Assembly: GCA_039029315.1 (NCBI GenBank) | Contig: JBCCGK010000086.1 | Span: forward strand, 1 to 51,125 | DNA from: JBCCCJ01 sp039029315 | GTDB lineage: Bacteria > Bacteroidota > Bacteroidia > J057 | DNA: 51,125 nucleotides | Direction: 5' to 3' | Shown: piece by piece, positions 16,866 to 25,624 of the stretch | How positions within the stretch are numbered: the first letter of the stretch is position 1 | Layout: the number at the start of each line of letters is the position of its first letter | Notes under the pieces: generated by a model | Database searches by the model: none | Seen by the model: only the letters and a program-made list of their open reading frames with translations | What the model was told of the DNA's origin: nothing | Translations under genes and position numbers: made by a program

Positions 16866-17333
16866 ATGTCGCAAATTGAAGCAAAGTTATCCGCTATGGG
16901 GCTTCACCTGCCCCCTCCTCCACCCGCGGGAGGCATCTATCAAGCCGTGGTCATTTCAGGTGTTCACTTATATGCTTCCGGGCATGGTCCTTTTTTGTCA
17001 GATGGGACCTTCACCAAAGGAATTGTAGGAAAGGATTTGGACCTCGAACAAGCCAAAGAAGCTGCGGTTGCTACAGGTCTATCTATGTTGGCAAGCATGA
17101 AGGCGAAGCTTGGAAATTTGGATAGAGTCCATCGCCTCGTAAAAACCTTGGGAATGGTAAACTCTACCCATGAATTCCAGCAACAACCTCAAGTCATAAA
17201 TGGCTTTAGCGAACTGATGCGGGAACTCTGGGGACCAGAACTAGGCGTTGGGGCCAGAAGTGCTGTTGGCATGATGCTGCCGATCAATTTAGCCGTAGAA
17301 ATTGAAGCGATTTTTGAACTAACACCTGAATAA
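16866..17333 (+). CDS. RidA/YjgF family protein
   Basis: This is a 155-residue protein of the RidA (YjgF/YER057c/UK114) superfamily. It has the longer form ending in GVGARSAVGMMLPINLAVEI, where the arginine in GARS and the glutamate in VEIEAIFE match the imine-binding residues of the family. RidA proteins hydrolyse reactive enamines/imines such as 2-aminoacrylate made by PLP enzymes. The gene is 11 bases upstream of a fold-type III PLP enzyme, which fits a detoxifying or completing role for that enzyme's product. The ATG at 16866 follows no strong ribosome-binding site. Confidence 0.85.
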   Translation: MSQIEAKLSAMGLHLPPPPPAGGIYQAVVISGVHLYASGHGPFLSDGTFTKGIVGKDLDLEQAKEAAVATGLSMLASMKAKLGNLDRVHRLVKTLGMVNSTHEFQQQPQVINGFSELMRELWGPELGVGARSAVGMMLPINLAVEIEAIFELTPE

Positions 17334-17344
17334 CCCCCGCTCCC

Positions 17345-18466
17345 ATGCCCAATTCTCCTACCCCCTGGTATGCACTCCGCACTCCTGATGCTGTCGATTC
17401 TCCAGCTCTGTTGATTTACCCTGATCGAGTAGATGAAAACATCAGGCAATTGGTGGCAATAGCAGGACATGCGGACAGACTTAGACCGCATGTCAAAACA
17501 CATAAAATGGCTGAGGTTGCCAAGCTGCATCTCAAATATGGCATTCACAAGTTTAAGTGTTCTACCATATCCGAGGCAGAAATGCTGGCCTCTTCAGGGG
17601 CTCAGGATGTTCTGCTGGCCTATCAAGCTGTCGGACCGAAACTGTATCGACTGCTCAAACTTGCAGGGAATTATCCTCATGTAACATTTGGCACATTGGT
17701 GGATGATGAAGCGAGCTTGAAACGCATTTCCCACGCTTGTCAGGAAGCCAAAAAGCATCTTCACGTCTGGCTGGATCTGAACAATGGCATGGGCCGCACA
17801 GGAATTGATATATCAGAGAGAGCCATCAATTTATATCTCATGGCCGACCAATCACCTGGTATTCAAGTAAATGGGATTCACGTTTACGATGGACATTTTC
17901 GCCAATCTGAATTCGCAAATCGCAAATCAAAAGTGGATGATGCTTTTGCGGCTGTCCTTGAATTCAAGGATCAGCTCATTTCACAAGGCGTACAGGTGCC
18001 CAATATCATTGTCGGGGGGTCTCCTACCTTTCCCGTTCACGCCATGAGGAATGATGTAGATTTGAGCCCAGGTACTTATGTCTTTTGGGATGTGGGATAT
18101 GGAGAGATATGCGCAGAGTTGCCTTTTCTGCCTGCAGCGATCCTCCTGACTCGTATCATCAGCAAACCCGGGGGCAACAGATTGTGTCTCGATCTTGGAC
18201 ATAAAGCTGTAGGGGCAGAAAATCCCATCCAAAATCGGGTCAGGTTCCTCAATGCCAAAGTCCTTGCCTATCTTGGCCAAAGCGAAGAACATCTTGTGGT
18301 TGAAGTAGCAGATGCCACTGCCCATCAGGTTGGAGATATCTGGTATGGAATTCCCTACCATGTATGTCCGACGGTTGCCCTCTATCAGGAAGGTAATATT
18401 GTTGAGGCTGGAGAAGTGACGGATCGCTGGATGGTTGTAGCAAGAGACAGACGAATTTTGGTGTAA
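17345..18466 (+). CDS. D-threonine aldolase / D-serine dehydratase-like PLP enzyme
   Basis: This is a 373-residue fold-type III (alanine-racemase-like) PLP enzyme. The lysine that binds PLP is in RLRPHVKTHKMAEVAKLHL. The D-TA/DSD metal site is seen in GIPYHVCPTVALYQ, where H-x-C matches the zinc ligands of eukaryotic D-serine dehydratase and the metal site of D-threonine aldolases. VCFDLGHKAVG-like glycine motifs (CLDLGHKAVGAENP) are typical. It would cleave or deaminate a D-beta-hydroxy amino acid. The adjacent RidA gene favours an enamine-forming dehydratase reaction, though an aldolase is possible. Confidence 0.82.
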   Translation: MPNSPTPWYALRTPDAVDSPALLIYPDRVDENIRQLVAIAGHADRLRPHVKTHKMAEVAKLHLKYGIHKFKCSTISEAEMLASSGAQDVLLAYQAVGPKLYRLLKLAGNYPHVTFGTLVDDEASLKRISHACQEAKKHLHVWLDLNNGMGRTGIDISERAINLYLMADQSPGIQVNGIHVYDGHFRQSEFANRKSKVDDAFAAVLEFKDQLISQGVQVPNIIVGGSPTFPVHAMRNDVDLSPGTYVFWDVGYGEICAELPFLPAAILLTRIISKPGGNRLCLDLGHKAVGAENPIQNRVRFLNAKVLAYLGQSEEHLVVEVADATAHQVGDIWYGIPYHVCPTVALYQEGNIVEAGEVTDRWMVVARDRRILV

Positions 18467-18483
18467 CCTTCCGAATATCTTAC

Positions 18484-19080
18484 ATGGACATTCCCATTAT
18501 TATTCTGGCCGCGGGAAATTCTTCCAGACTTGGGAGACCGAAACAACTGCTACCTTATCAAGGCAAAAGTCTCCTGCGACATGCGGTAGATACTGCTTTG
18601 TTAGCCAAGACAGGAGAAGTCATCGTTGTCGTGGGAAGTAGAGCCAATCAGATCCAAAAAGACATCAATAGACTGTCGGTCAAGATCGTCATGAATCATG
18701 GCTGGGAGGCTGGAATGGGAGGGTCTATTTCAACAGGTATGCAACAGGTTCCACAAATGTCGGTTGGCGTGCTTCTGATGTTGTGTGACCAACCTCAATT
18801 ATCGGCAGACCATCTGATCGATCTTGCCAGGAGTCACAAGGAAAAGCATCACCCCATTGTAGCGTCAAGCTATGGTGGACAGCTTGGCGTTCCAGCCTGT
18901 TTTTCTTCAGCGTATTTCTCCCAGCTTTCTCATTTATCGGGTCAAACGGGGGCGAAAAAATTACTCATTCAGCATCAGCCACTGGTACATTCTCTCCCAT
19001 TCCCAAAGGGGATGTTAGATGTAGATACTGAGGAAGATTATCAGCGACTGATCTCTACTGAATCAGATTCCCAGTCCTGA
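18484..19080 (+). CDS. MobA/MocA-like nucleotidyltransferase
   Basis: This 198-residue protein has the NTP-transferase signature ILAAGNSSRLGRPKQLLPYQ at the N-terminus. Later elements are GMGGSISTGMQ, the metal-binding MLCDQPQLSADHL and MLDVDTEEDYQRL. This is the MocA/MobA-like group, which attaches CMP or GMP to molybdopterin, or activates other small molecules. No molybdoenzyme or other cofactor gene is in view, so the biological substrate is open. It follows the PLP enzyme by 17 bases and probably belongs to the same transcript. Confidence 0.8.
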   Translation: MDIPIIILAAGNSSRLGRPKQLLPYQGKSLLRHAVDTALLAKTGEVIVVVGSRANQIQKDINRLSVKIVMNHGWEAGMGGSISTGMQQVPQMSVGVLLMLCDQPQLSADHLIDLARSHKEKHHPIVASSYGGQLGVPACFSSAYFSQLSHLSGQTGAKKLLIQHQPLVHSLPFPKGMLDVDTEEDYQRLISTESDSQS

Positions 19081-19229
19081 ATTGGTAACCCATAAGTCTT
19101 TGGGAGAAAGGATATTCTTTTGCCTCATTCTATTTACTCTTCGAATGGACAATGTCTTCTCAAGAATGATTTGCGGTCCATACAGATTGATTCTCCTTTC
19201 CTAATAGGTAGTTGATTCATTCTAATCTA

Positions 19230-19385
19230 AGTAAGTGGACACATGTATATTTGGCAATCATCTTCCACCCTCTCGTTCTCCCGCCAGTGGGAGACAGCAG
19301 CCCACAAGGCCAGGAATCATGGATTTCTCCCTTTGGCGGACTGAGGGAGGAATAGAATAAGCATATGAAAATATGCCCACTTACT
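19230..19385. repeat. Palindromic, MITE-like element with AGTAAGTGG ends
   Basis: The segment starts AGTAAGTGGACACAT and ends with the complement of AGTAAGTGGGCATAT. The inner arms also pair imperfectly (left CTCCCGCCAGTGGGAGA against right GTCCGCCAAAGGGAGA). It has no coding capacity and I see no clear target duplication. It abuts the IS5-like fragment at 19418-19495, so this 590-base gap is a landing site for at least two unrelated palindromic elements. The flanking 19081-19229 shows nothing identifiable. Confidence 0.5.
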
Positions 19386-19417
19386 GAATTGAAAAATGGC
19401 AGGTGAGGTCTTGATCA

Positions 19418-19495
19418 CTATGAGAGCAAAAAAGAGCCTTGTCTGAGAAAAAAATACATCATAAAAATTCTCAGTACAAATTTCAAAACAGTCTC
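19418..19495 (-). mobile_element. Half-copy of the IS5-like MITE, inverted relative to 4412-4489
   Basis: The 78 bases align without gaps to the left arm of the MITE at 4412-4489 in reverse orientation, with about 68 identities. Its outer end reads TTTCAAAACAGTCTC and is followed by TTA, a TNA-type target. The matching arm on the other side is missing: the alignment ends exactly at the MITE centre, so this is a truncated copy or the remnant of a larger element. Confidence 0.6.
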
Positions 19496-19671
19496 TTATC
19501 GGATCAGCCTTTTTGAGAGAAAACACACAAATTTCTTACAACTCCACATAAAAAATCCTCACTTATCATTTTTGGCTAGGTTTTTCGTTAAGAAATATAA
19601 GGACATGAATGAATACGGCCGTAAACGAATCCTTGAGTATCACTTGATATCCGCACCTGCGTTTGGTGTCC

Positions 19672-21585
19672 ATGAAAAAATTCATCAGCTTCTGTGTACT
19701 AATCTATTGCCTGTCTCATCCATGTTGGGGAGATACCATCGATAGTCTCCAGCTAGCTCTTAAACAATACACACAAAAACAAAATGTCGAAGAACTTGTG
19801 AAGGTTCATAGCGAACTCGGACAAGCCTACAAGGATCGCTATGAACACGAACTGGCTCTGGAACATTTTCATCAGGCACTTCAGCTTGTTAAGATCCTTA
19901 AATTCCCCAAAAAACAATTTGACATCCTCAATCATATTGGTGTCATTTATTTTTGGAAAGATGAGTATAAGCAGTCGTTGAATTATTTGCTGCAAGCCAG
20001 AAAGTTAGGCATATCCATTATTGAGCAAAAAAAGCAGGCACAAAATCTTTCACAAATTGCTCAAGTTTATCTTCACCTCAACAATCACAAACAAGCTCTA
20101 TTCCATCAGTTTCAAGCCAGGGATCTCAGTGAACTTGCTGGTGATTCTGTGGGAATGGCGCAGGCATACACTTCCCTGGGAGCGATCTACCTACAGACAC
20201 ACAGATATCCTGAAGGAGAAAAATATCTTCTACAAGCATTGAGTATATATCGGAAGCTTGACTATCCATTAAATCTATGGTCAGTCCTAGCCACTCTTTC
20301 CTCCGCTGAACTTGAGCAAAAAAAGCTGGATGAAGCATTCTCCTATTGTACAGAAGCGAAATCTCTTGCAGAAAAGAACGATATTCATTACGGGACTGCC
20401 TTCTCCACCGGAACACTTGGACTCATTTTTCTTCGAGAAAACCAATTTGATGTTGCAGAGCATCATTTACAGAATTCTCTTCTTTTGTTAAGAGATTTGG
20501 GGGTAAAAGCGGAAGCGGCTGAATTTTCTTTTGGATTGGCTGAAGTATATGCACAGCGTGGTTCTTTTCAACAGGCCCTTGATACGCTTCAGGAAATATT
20601 GCAAATAGCCCAAAACATTGGATCTCCAAGAATTGCGAAAGAAGCCTATGGAGAAATTTCGCGGATCTACGAGATGATGGGCGATCTCGAACAGGCATAT
20701 GCCTATCTCCAGCATCATCTCCGGTATCGAGACAGCATCGAAACAGAGGCCATCATTTTTCAGACCATGGGGGCTGAAAGCGAATTTGAAGTTCACCAGC
20801 AACAGGTGGAAGCTTCTCAAGCCGAAAAAATCAGACAACAAAATCAAACCCAGGTGTATTCCTGGTTGCTGATGGGTTCCTTGCTGGCCCTGGCAGTCCT
20901 GGGAATCGTCTTCATTCGAATGTCCAGGAATGCACAAGAAATCGTTCAGACCCTCTCTACTGACACATCAGCACTTCAAGAACGGCATGAATTGCTTGCT
21001 GGCAATCACCGCGGTTTGTCAGAATTGATTGCGCTTACCTCTCAAAGAATTCATCAGCCCTTTGAAACCATACAGGCGTTTATTGCCTTGAAGGCTACCG
21101 ATCAGGAAGATTGGGAACTTCAGGAAAAGCTAAATACCATCGAATCCTGGTTTGCTGATGTATCAGTATATTCAGCTTTGGGGCAATCTCCTGATCAAAA
21201 ACAGGAAGTGGATCTCGCAACCACAATTGGACAAGCTATTTCTCAGTTGCCTGCGAGTCTTCATCCACAGGCTACACAAATCAGAGTGCAGGATCTCCCT
21301 TCCATTCAAGCTCATCCACATCATATGAGTCTGTTGTTTCGACATTTATTACAAGAAACCATTCCTGCCAAGGGAAATAAGGATACCGAAATTTTTATTC
21401 AAAGTCAGGCTGTAGATGGAGCGGTACAGATCGATATCCACAGCAATCAGGCGACTTCTGCAGATGTGATACACGAAATTGGATTCGGTATCTGTCATGC
21501 AATTATTGGACATCATGGAGGCAAGTTATGGAAAACCTATGATCCAATGAGTGGGAGTAAGATTTCCTTTACAATTCCTGTATGA
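19672..21585 (+). CDS. TPR protein with degenerate histidine-kinase domain (pseudokinase)
   Basis: This 637-residue protein has a signal peptide, about seven TPR units (LALEHFHQALQLVKILK, ALFHQFQARDLSELAGD, EGEKYLLQALSIYRKLD), a coiled linker and a transmembrane helix at about 400 (WLLMGSLLALAVLGIVFI). It ends in a kinase-like region. The equivalent of the SHDLREPL phosphoacceptor motif is TSQRIHQPF, so the histidine is Gln458. The N-box asparagine and the DNGIG box are also gone, while a G2-like IGFGICHAIIGHHGGKLW remains. It should not phosphorylate itself. The ATG at 19672 is preferred to the upstream GTG. The intact paralogue starts 135 bases downstream. Confidence 0.78.
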   Translation: MKKFISFCVLIYCLSHPCWGDTIDSLQLALKQYTQKQNVEELVKVHSELGQAYKDRYEHELALEHFHQALQLVKILKFPKKQFDILNHIGVIYFWKDEYKQSLNYLLQARKLGISIIEQKKQAQNLSQIAQVYLHLNNHKQALFHQFQARDLSELAGDSVGMAQAYTSLGAIYLQTHRYPEGEKYLLQALSIYRKLDYPLNLWSVLATLSSAELEQKKLDEAFSYCTEAKSLAEKNDIHYGTAFSTGTLGLIFLRENQFDVAEHHLQNSLLLLRDLGVKAEAAEFSFGLAEVYAQRGSFQQALDTLQEILQIAQNIGSPRIAKEAYGEISRIYEMMGDLEQAYAYLQHHLRYRDSIETEAIIFQTMGAESEFEVHQQQVEASQAEKIRQQNQTQVYSWLLMGSLLALAVLGIVFIRMSRNAQEIVQTLSTDTSALQERHELLAGNHRGLSELIALTSQRIHQPFETIQAFIALKATDQEDWELQEKLNTIESWFADVSVYSALGQSPDQKQEVDLATTIGQAISQLPASLHPQATQIRVQDLPSIQAHPHHMSLLFRHLLQETIPAKGNKDTEIFIQSQAVDGAVQIDIHSNQATSADVIHEIGFGICHAIIGHHGGKLWKTYDPMSGSKISFTIPV

Positions 21586-21720
21586 TTTGCCCTGAGCTAT
21601 TGCCAGTCTATGTTTAGAACCTACTTTTTCAAACATCTTATCTGCCAGTTGAAGCAAAATTTTTGGCTTTCGTGATTGATCACATATTTTCAATCAGCTT
21701 TTTGTGTTATATTTGATCAT

Positions 21721-23847
21721 ATGAAAAAGAACTTCTACACAGCAGTCATTCTCTCTTTGCTTGCAAGTCTTTTGCCGGTCCTGTTGTGTGGGTCTAATTT
21801 GGATAGTCTAAATCAAAAAGTTGCGATCCTCATCGAGGAAAATCGGATCCCTGAATTGATGGAGACCTATGAAGAACTAGGTCGCTATCATTTTGACAGA
21901 AACAAATTTGACGATGCCCTTACCTGGTATCTCAAGGGACTGGAGTTGGCAGAAATCCAAAATCAGCCGCATAAGCAATTCCATTTTCTACATCAGATTG
22001 GGTTCATCTATTACTTTCCAAATGATGATTATGAACAATCTCTGACCTATCTGTTACGCGCGGATGAAATGAGCAAAGGGGTGGCTTCTGACATGGACAG
22101 AGCAACCAATCTTTCCCGAATTTCGGAAGTTTACAACAATCTAGGGGCATATAATCTGGCACTCGATTACCAATTGGAAGCCCTGGAGATTGCAGAAAAT
22201 ATCAAGGATACAACCATTCTGGCCCTGGGTCATCGAAATATGGGTGCATTGTATTGGGCTCAAAAACAATATACCTCGGCCCTCAACAATTTTAAACGAT
22301 CTCTCAGGTATTATGAAGACCTTGATCTGGCAGAAATGTCCCGAGAGGATTCGATTCGAGCCAGAAGAAGTGCCTATGATCTGTATACCTGTATTGCCTC
22401 TATTGGGGCCTCCTATCTGGAAATTGGGTTTTTGGATACTGCCCTGTATTACATCCAGCGATCAGAGGCTCTGGCTGATTCTCTCAATCATAGTTATGGG
22501 TTGGCCTACTCAGAAGCTTTGACCGGAAATATCGCACTTGTGCAGAAAGACTACGACAAAGCACTAGACTATCTCAAGCATGCCGTTTTATTGTTCAATG
22601 CGCTGGAATTGCGAAGAGAATGCGTGAGTTTTTCTGTTCAAATTGCTGAAATACATCTTCACAAAGCAAGACCGCACAATGCCATTGCAGTTCTGAATGA
22701 AATTGAACCGACAGCCTTGGCATTGCATGCTCCATCCTTGCTCAGAGATATCTATCGCGCAAGGGCTGATGCCTACTCTCAATTGGGCCAAATGGATATG
22801 GCCTATCAATATTTGAAACAATTTGTTCATTTTAAAGATTCCCTTTTAAATGAACAGAGGATCTCCCAATTGGCTGAGGTTGAGCATAAATATGATTTGC
22901 AAGAGAAAAATGAAACCATTGCAGATCTTCAAAAAGAAAAACAAGCTTCCCGGAGGCAATTGTATTTATTCGGAGGATTAATGGCTCTGATTCTTTTGTT
23001 GTTCTTGCTCTATACAGTCTACCAACGAAACCAGAGTTTGAGTAAGATCAACAATATCCTGGCCCTCAAGAATGAGGAAATCAGGCTGCAAAATGAACGT
23101 TTGGCCAGTTCCAATGAAGATCTTAGACAATTTGCACATGTCGCCTCTCATGATCTTCGGGAACCGTTAAGGTGCATTGGTAGTTTTGCCACGCTCTTGC
23201 AAAGGAGATATTACGATAAGCTCGACAAAGATGCCAATGAATTCATAGACTTTATCACCAAAGGAGTTGAACAAATGGATGCCCTTCTTGCAGACTTGAT
23301 GGCTTATTCTGTTGTTGGGATTTTCCAGAAGGAATATCACGAAGTCAATATCAATGAAGTCATTGCTGAAATCATCGAGTCCATCAATCGGGAAAAAGTC
23401 TCTCAGGGAGCTAGAATTTCTATTCAGAATCTCCCTACCATTACTGCCAACCGAAAACAAATGGTGCAATTATTCCGACATCTGATAGATAATTCTATAA
23501 AGTTTCGGAGCAAGGATACCCCAATTATTGAGGTCAAAGCCCAAAAACGGGAGAAAGAATATCTCTTCTCAATCAAAGACAATGGGATTGGAATGGAAGA
23601 GGAATATAAGGACAAGATATTTGGCCTATTTCTCCGACTTCATAACAAAAAGTCTCAATACAAGGGAACGGGTATCGGATTGTCCATCTGCAAAAAAATT
23701 GTTGAGCAGCACAAAGGGAAAATTTGGATTGACTCCCATCCTGGAGAAGGGACTACGGTCTATTTGACTCTTCCTGAATCTCTGCTCGATCATCCCAGCA
23801 GTCGCAGCAGTTCAAGAAAATCAAGATTAGCTTCCTTATTAAGTTGA
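21721..23847 (+). CDS. TPR sensor histidine kinase (intact)
   Basis: This 708-residue protein begins at ATG 21721 (MKKNFYTAVILSLLASL, signal peptide). TPR units fill about 25-370, then comes a coiled coil, a transmembrane helix (LYLFGGLMALILLLFLLYTV) and a HisKA domain with the phosphoacceptor His about 477 in FAHVASHDLREPLRCIGSFA. The HATPase_c domain has the N box around Asn 591 (FRHLIDNSIKFRS), DNGIGMEEEY and GTGIGLSICKKIVEQHKGKI. It is a complete phosphorelay sensor with a periplasmic TPR input and no neighbouring response regulator. It is paralogous to the degenerate kinase upstream. Confidence 0.88.
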   Translation: MKKNFYTAVILSLLASLLPVLLCGSNLDSLNQKVAILIEENRIPELMETYEELGRYHFDRNKFDDALTWYLKGLELAEIQNQPHKQFHFLHQIGFIYYFPNDDYEQSLTYLLRADEMSKGVASDMDRATNLSRISEVYNNLGAYNLALDYQLEALEIAENIKDTTILALGHRNMGALYWAQKQYTSALNNFKRSLRYYEDLDLAEMSREDSIRARRSAYDLYTCIASIGASYLEIGFLDTALYYIQRSEALADSLNHSYGLAYSEALTGNIALVQKDYDKALDYLKHAVLLFNALELRRECVSFSVQIAEIHLHKARPHNAIAVLNEIEPTALALHAPSLLRDIYRARADAYSQLGQMDMAYQYLKQFVHFKDSLLNEQRISQLAEVEHKYDLQEKNETIADLQKEKQASRRQLYLFGGLMALILLLFLLYTVYQRNQSLSKINNILALKNEEIRLQNERLASSNEDLRQFAHVASHDLREPLRCIGSFATLLQRRYYDKLDKDANEFIDFITKGVEQMDALLADLMAYSVVGIFQKEYHEVNINEVIAEIIESINREKVSQGARISIQNLPTITANRKQMVQLFRHLIDNSIKFRSKDTPIIEVKAQKREKEYLFSIKDNGIGMEEEYKDKIFGLFLRLHNKKSQYKGTGIGLSICKKIVEQHKGKIWIDSHPGEGTTVYLTLPESLLDHPSSRSSSRKSRLASLLS

Positions 23848-24548
23848 GCAATGATGCTTCCTCCGCAGGGCGAGGCAATCTATCCTATCTCCTGTGGATT
23901 CTTTTGACTGCCATCCTTCCAGTGCTGATTTCTTCTGGTTTGGGGCTTCTTTTCTATCATCATATTGGAGACCTGTCCGGGTGGCCTGATATGCTGTTGT
24001 TTTTTTTCGTGGTCTCTCTTACGATGGCATGCGCACTGACACCGACAACTTTTGTGGCTTTGGTCAGCGGGTATTTCTTTGGATGGAAAGGATTGTTAGG
24101 CATCTTGTTGAGTTATCCGATTGCTGCTCTTATCGGACGACAAGTTGGGCACTTATTGCTCAAACGGTACTCCAGGGCTCGGTGGTTTCAGCAAGCAAAA
24201 TACCATACCCTCATCGAGGCACTTCATCACCGTCCTTTTCGCATGTTGGTATTTGCCAGACTTTCTCCGGTTCTTCCTTTTGCAATGAGCAATCTTCTAT
24301 TGGCACAAGTGCCAATCCCGTTGCCAACCTACCTTGCCGGAACAATGGTCGGTATGTTGCCACGCAGTTTGTTCGCCTTATTTATTGGATCTCAAGCCTC
24401 AGAATTCCTTTCTCTTCTTAAGTCTTCTTCCACAGAAAACTCTGTCTACTTATCCATCATTCTTTTCTTAATCTCCAGCATTGGACTTGGCCTAATTGTG
24501 AGAAGGGTTTGGAGAAAAGTGATATCCAGTAGTCCTCCTCTCTATTGA
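23844..24548 (+). CDS. TVP38/TMEM64 (DedA-superfamily) membrane protein
   Basis: This 234-residue polytopic inner-membrane protein belongs to the SNARE-associated/VTT family, whose members are linked to lipid scrambling or undecaprenyl-phosphate recycling. The diagnostic pieces are VSGYFFGWKGLLGI, FRMLVFARLSPVLPFAMSNL and YLAGTMVGMLPRSLFALFIG. The start is a TTG that overlaps the TGA of the kinase gene (TTGA); no in-frame ATG occurs for nearly 50 codons, so coupled translation is likely. Its 3' end overlaps the convergent methyltransferase gene by 7 bases. Confidence 0.82.
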   Translation: MSNDASSAGRGNLSYLLWILLTAILPVLISSGLGLLFYHHIGDLSGWPDMLLFFFVVSLTMACALTPTTFVALVSGYFFGWKGLLGILLSYPIAALIGRQVGHLLLKRYSRARWFQQAKYHTLIEALHHRPFRMLVFARLSPVLPFAMSNLLLAQVPIPLPTYLAGTMVGMLPRSLFALFIGSQASEFLSLLKSSSTENSVYLSIILFLISSIGLGLIVRRVWRKVISSSPPLY

Positions 24549-25468
24549 TGTTGGCAAATCATGTGCGAGTAGGTAACACCAAGCTCACCTTTGGACATGT
24601 TCTGAAAAGGGACTTTTAGACGCAGATGATCAAGAATGGAAACATCATCTGATTCATTCTCTTCCTTCAGCACATCGAATCCACTGTTCTGGAAGAGGCT
24701 TCGATATTGAGAAACCCTCATTCTGTTTTGAGACTGTAACTTGTTTTCAATCCATCCCCATTGCTGCTCTGTAAATTGCAGAAAGTGATAGGGAGAAATC
24801 TTTGTATCAACATAGGAGTAATGATCTGCCATATCGATATAATGACTCATGATCCCTTCGGGTCTCAGTATCCGCTTCAATTCCGGCACAATATCTTCCA
24901 ATATTCTTTGAGGAATGTGCTCAAATGTGTTGTTCGAAATGATTAGATCAATGCTATTGGTCTCTATCGACATCTGGCGAGCATCCTCGACCATATAGGT
25001 CATTCCCCACTGTTCGAGCAATGCGTCCACATTCGACTCAGGAGATGGAGGCTGTTCCAATAGGGCTCGCCCTCTCTCCCAATCCAAGCCAGGCAACAAT
25101 GTTTCAAGTGATCCATCTTGATAACAGCGATGAAGATGGGTCCAAATTTCCAGGATGAGATCCTTCCGTAAATGCGGATATGGGTCTATAGTTGTCAATG
25201 AGTCCAGGCCAGACAACAGCAGTCCCATGGGCACCACAGGATACCAGCCTGTCCCAATCTCCAAGACACTTGTTGGAAGTGTATCTGAATGTTTCAGATG
25301 CCAGGCAGACATATGTTTCTCGCAATGAGACAATCGATCCTTGAGGAAGTCTGGTTGTATCATCAGACTTTTCCAGATATTCCTTTGCAACCAGAAGTGA
25401 ATATCTCTATGTCTTGGTAAGACAGATATTCCTTTTTGGATGAAAGCTTTGAGAATCCAGGCTGACAT
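24542..25468 (-). CDS. Class I SAM-dependent methyltransferase
   Basis: This 308-residue protein has a Rossmann-type SAM fold. Motif I is VLEIGTGWYPVVPMGLLLSG, followed by TTIDPYPHLRKD. The post-motif acidic/asparagine segment is DLIISNNTFEHIPQRILEDI, and RILRPEGIMSHYIDM matches motif III. The long, unfamiliar N-terminal region is rich in His, Trp and Arg. The layout resembles methyltransferases found with polysaccharide or glycan loci, but no such genes are adjacent and the acceptor is unknown. A 13-base IS5-like end lies between it and the helicase. Confidence 0.78.
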   Translation of the reverse strand: MSAWILKAFIQKGISVLPRHRDIHFWLQRNIWKSLMIQPDFLKDRLSHCEKHMSAWHLKHSDTLPTSVLEIGTGWYPVVPMGLLLSGLDSLTTIDPYPHLRKDLILEIWTHLHRCYQDGSLETLLPGLDWERGRALLEQPPSPESNVDALLEQWGMTYMVEDARQMSIETNSIDLIISNNTFEHIPQRILEDIVPELKRILRPEGIMSHYIDMADHYSYVDTKISPYHFLQFTEQQWGWIENKLQSQNRMRVSQYRSLFQNSGFDVLKEENESDDVSILDHLRLKVPFQNMSKGELGVTYSHMICQHQ

Positions 25469-25610
25469 ACAATTGCCCTTTGATGCAGAAACTTCTAGCG
25501 CGTCCTTACTTGGTGTTGCTATGACCTTTTTTCCTTCAGGCTTGTAATACTTGGATCACATCCAGATTATCCAGCAGGAGCATGGACTGATAGCCATGTC
25601 AAATGCACGC

Positions 25611-25623
25611 TCAAAACAGTCTC
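25611..25623. repeat. Isolated IS5-like terminal sequence
   Basis: TCAAAACAGTCTC is identical to the outer 13 bases of the MITE ends at 4560-4572 and 19483-19495. No second arm is recognisable between 25469 and 25610. It ends 1 base before the TAA of the helicase gene, so an element may have inserted and decayed here, trimming the gene end. Confidence 0.35.
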
Positions 25624-25624
25624 T

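Noticed and set aside
19317..19526. A 69-codon minus-strand open frame in the 19-kb gap
   Set aside because: It lies within the two palindromic elements and resembles no protein.
21708..21715. TATATTTG just upstream of the intact TPR kinase
   Set aside because: It is only 5 bases from the start codon and has no TTG at the right spacing.
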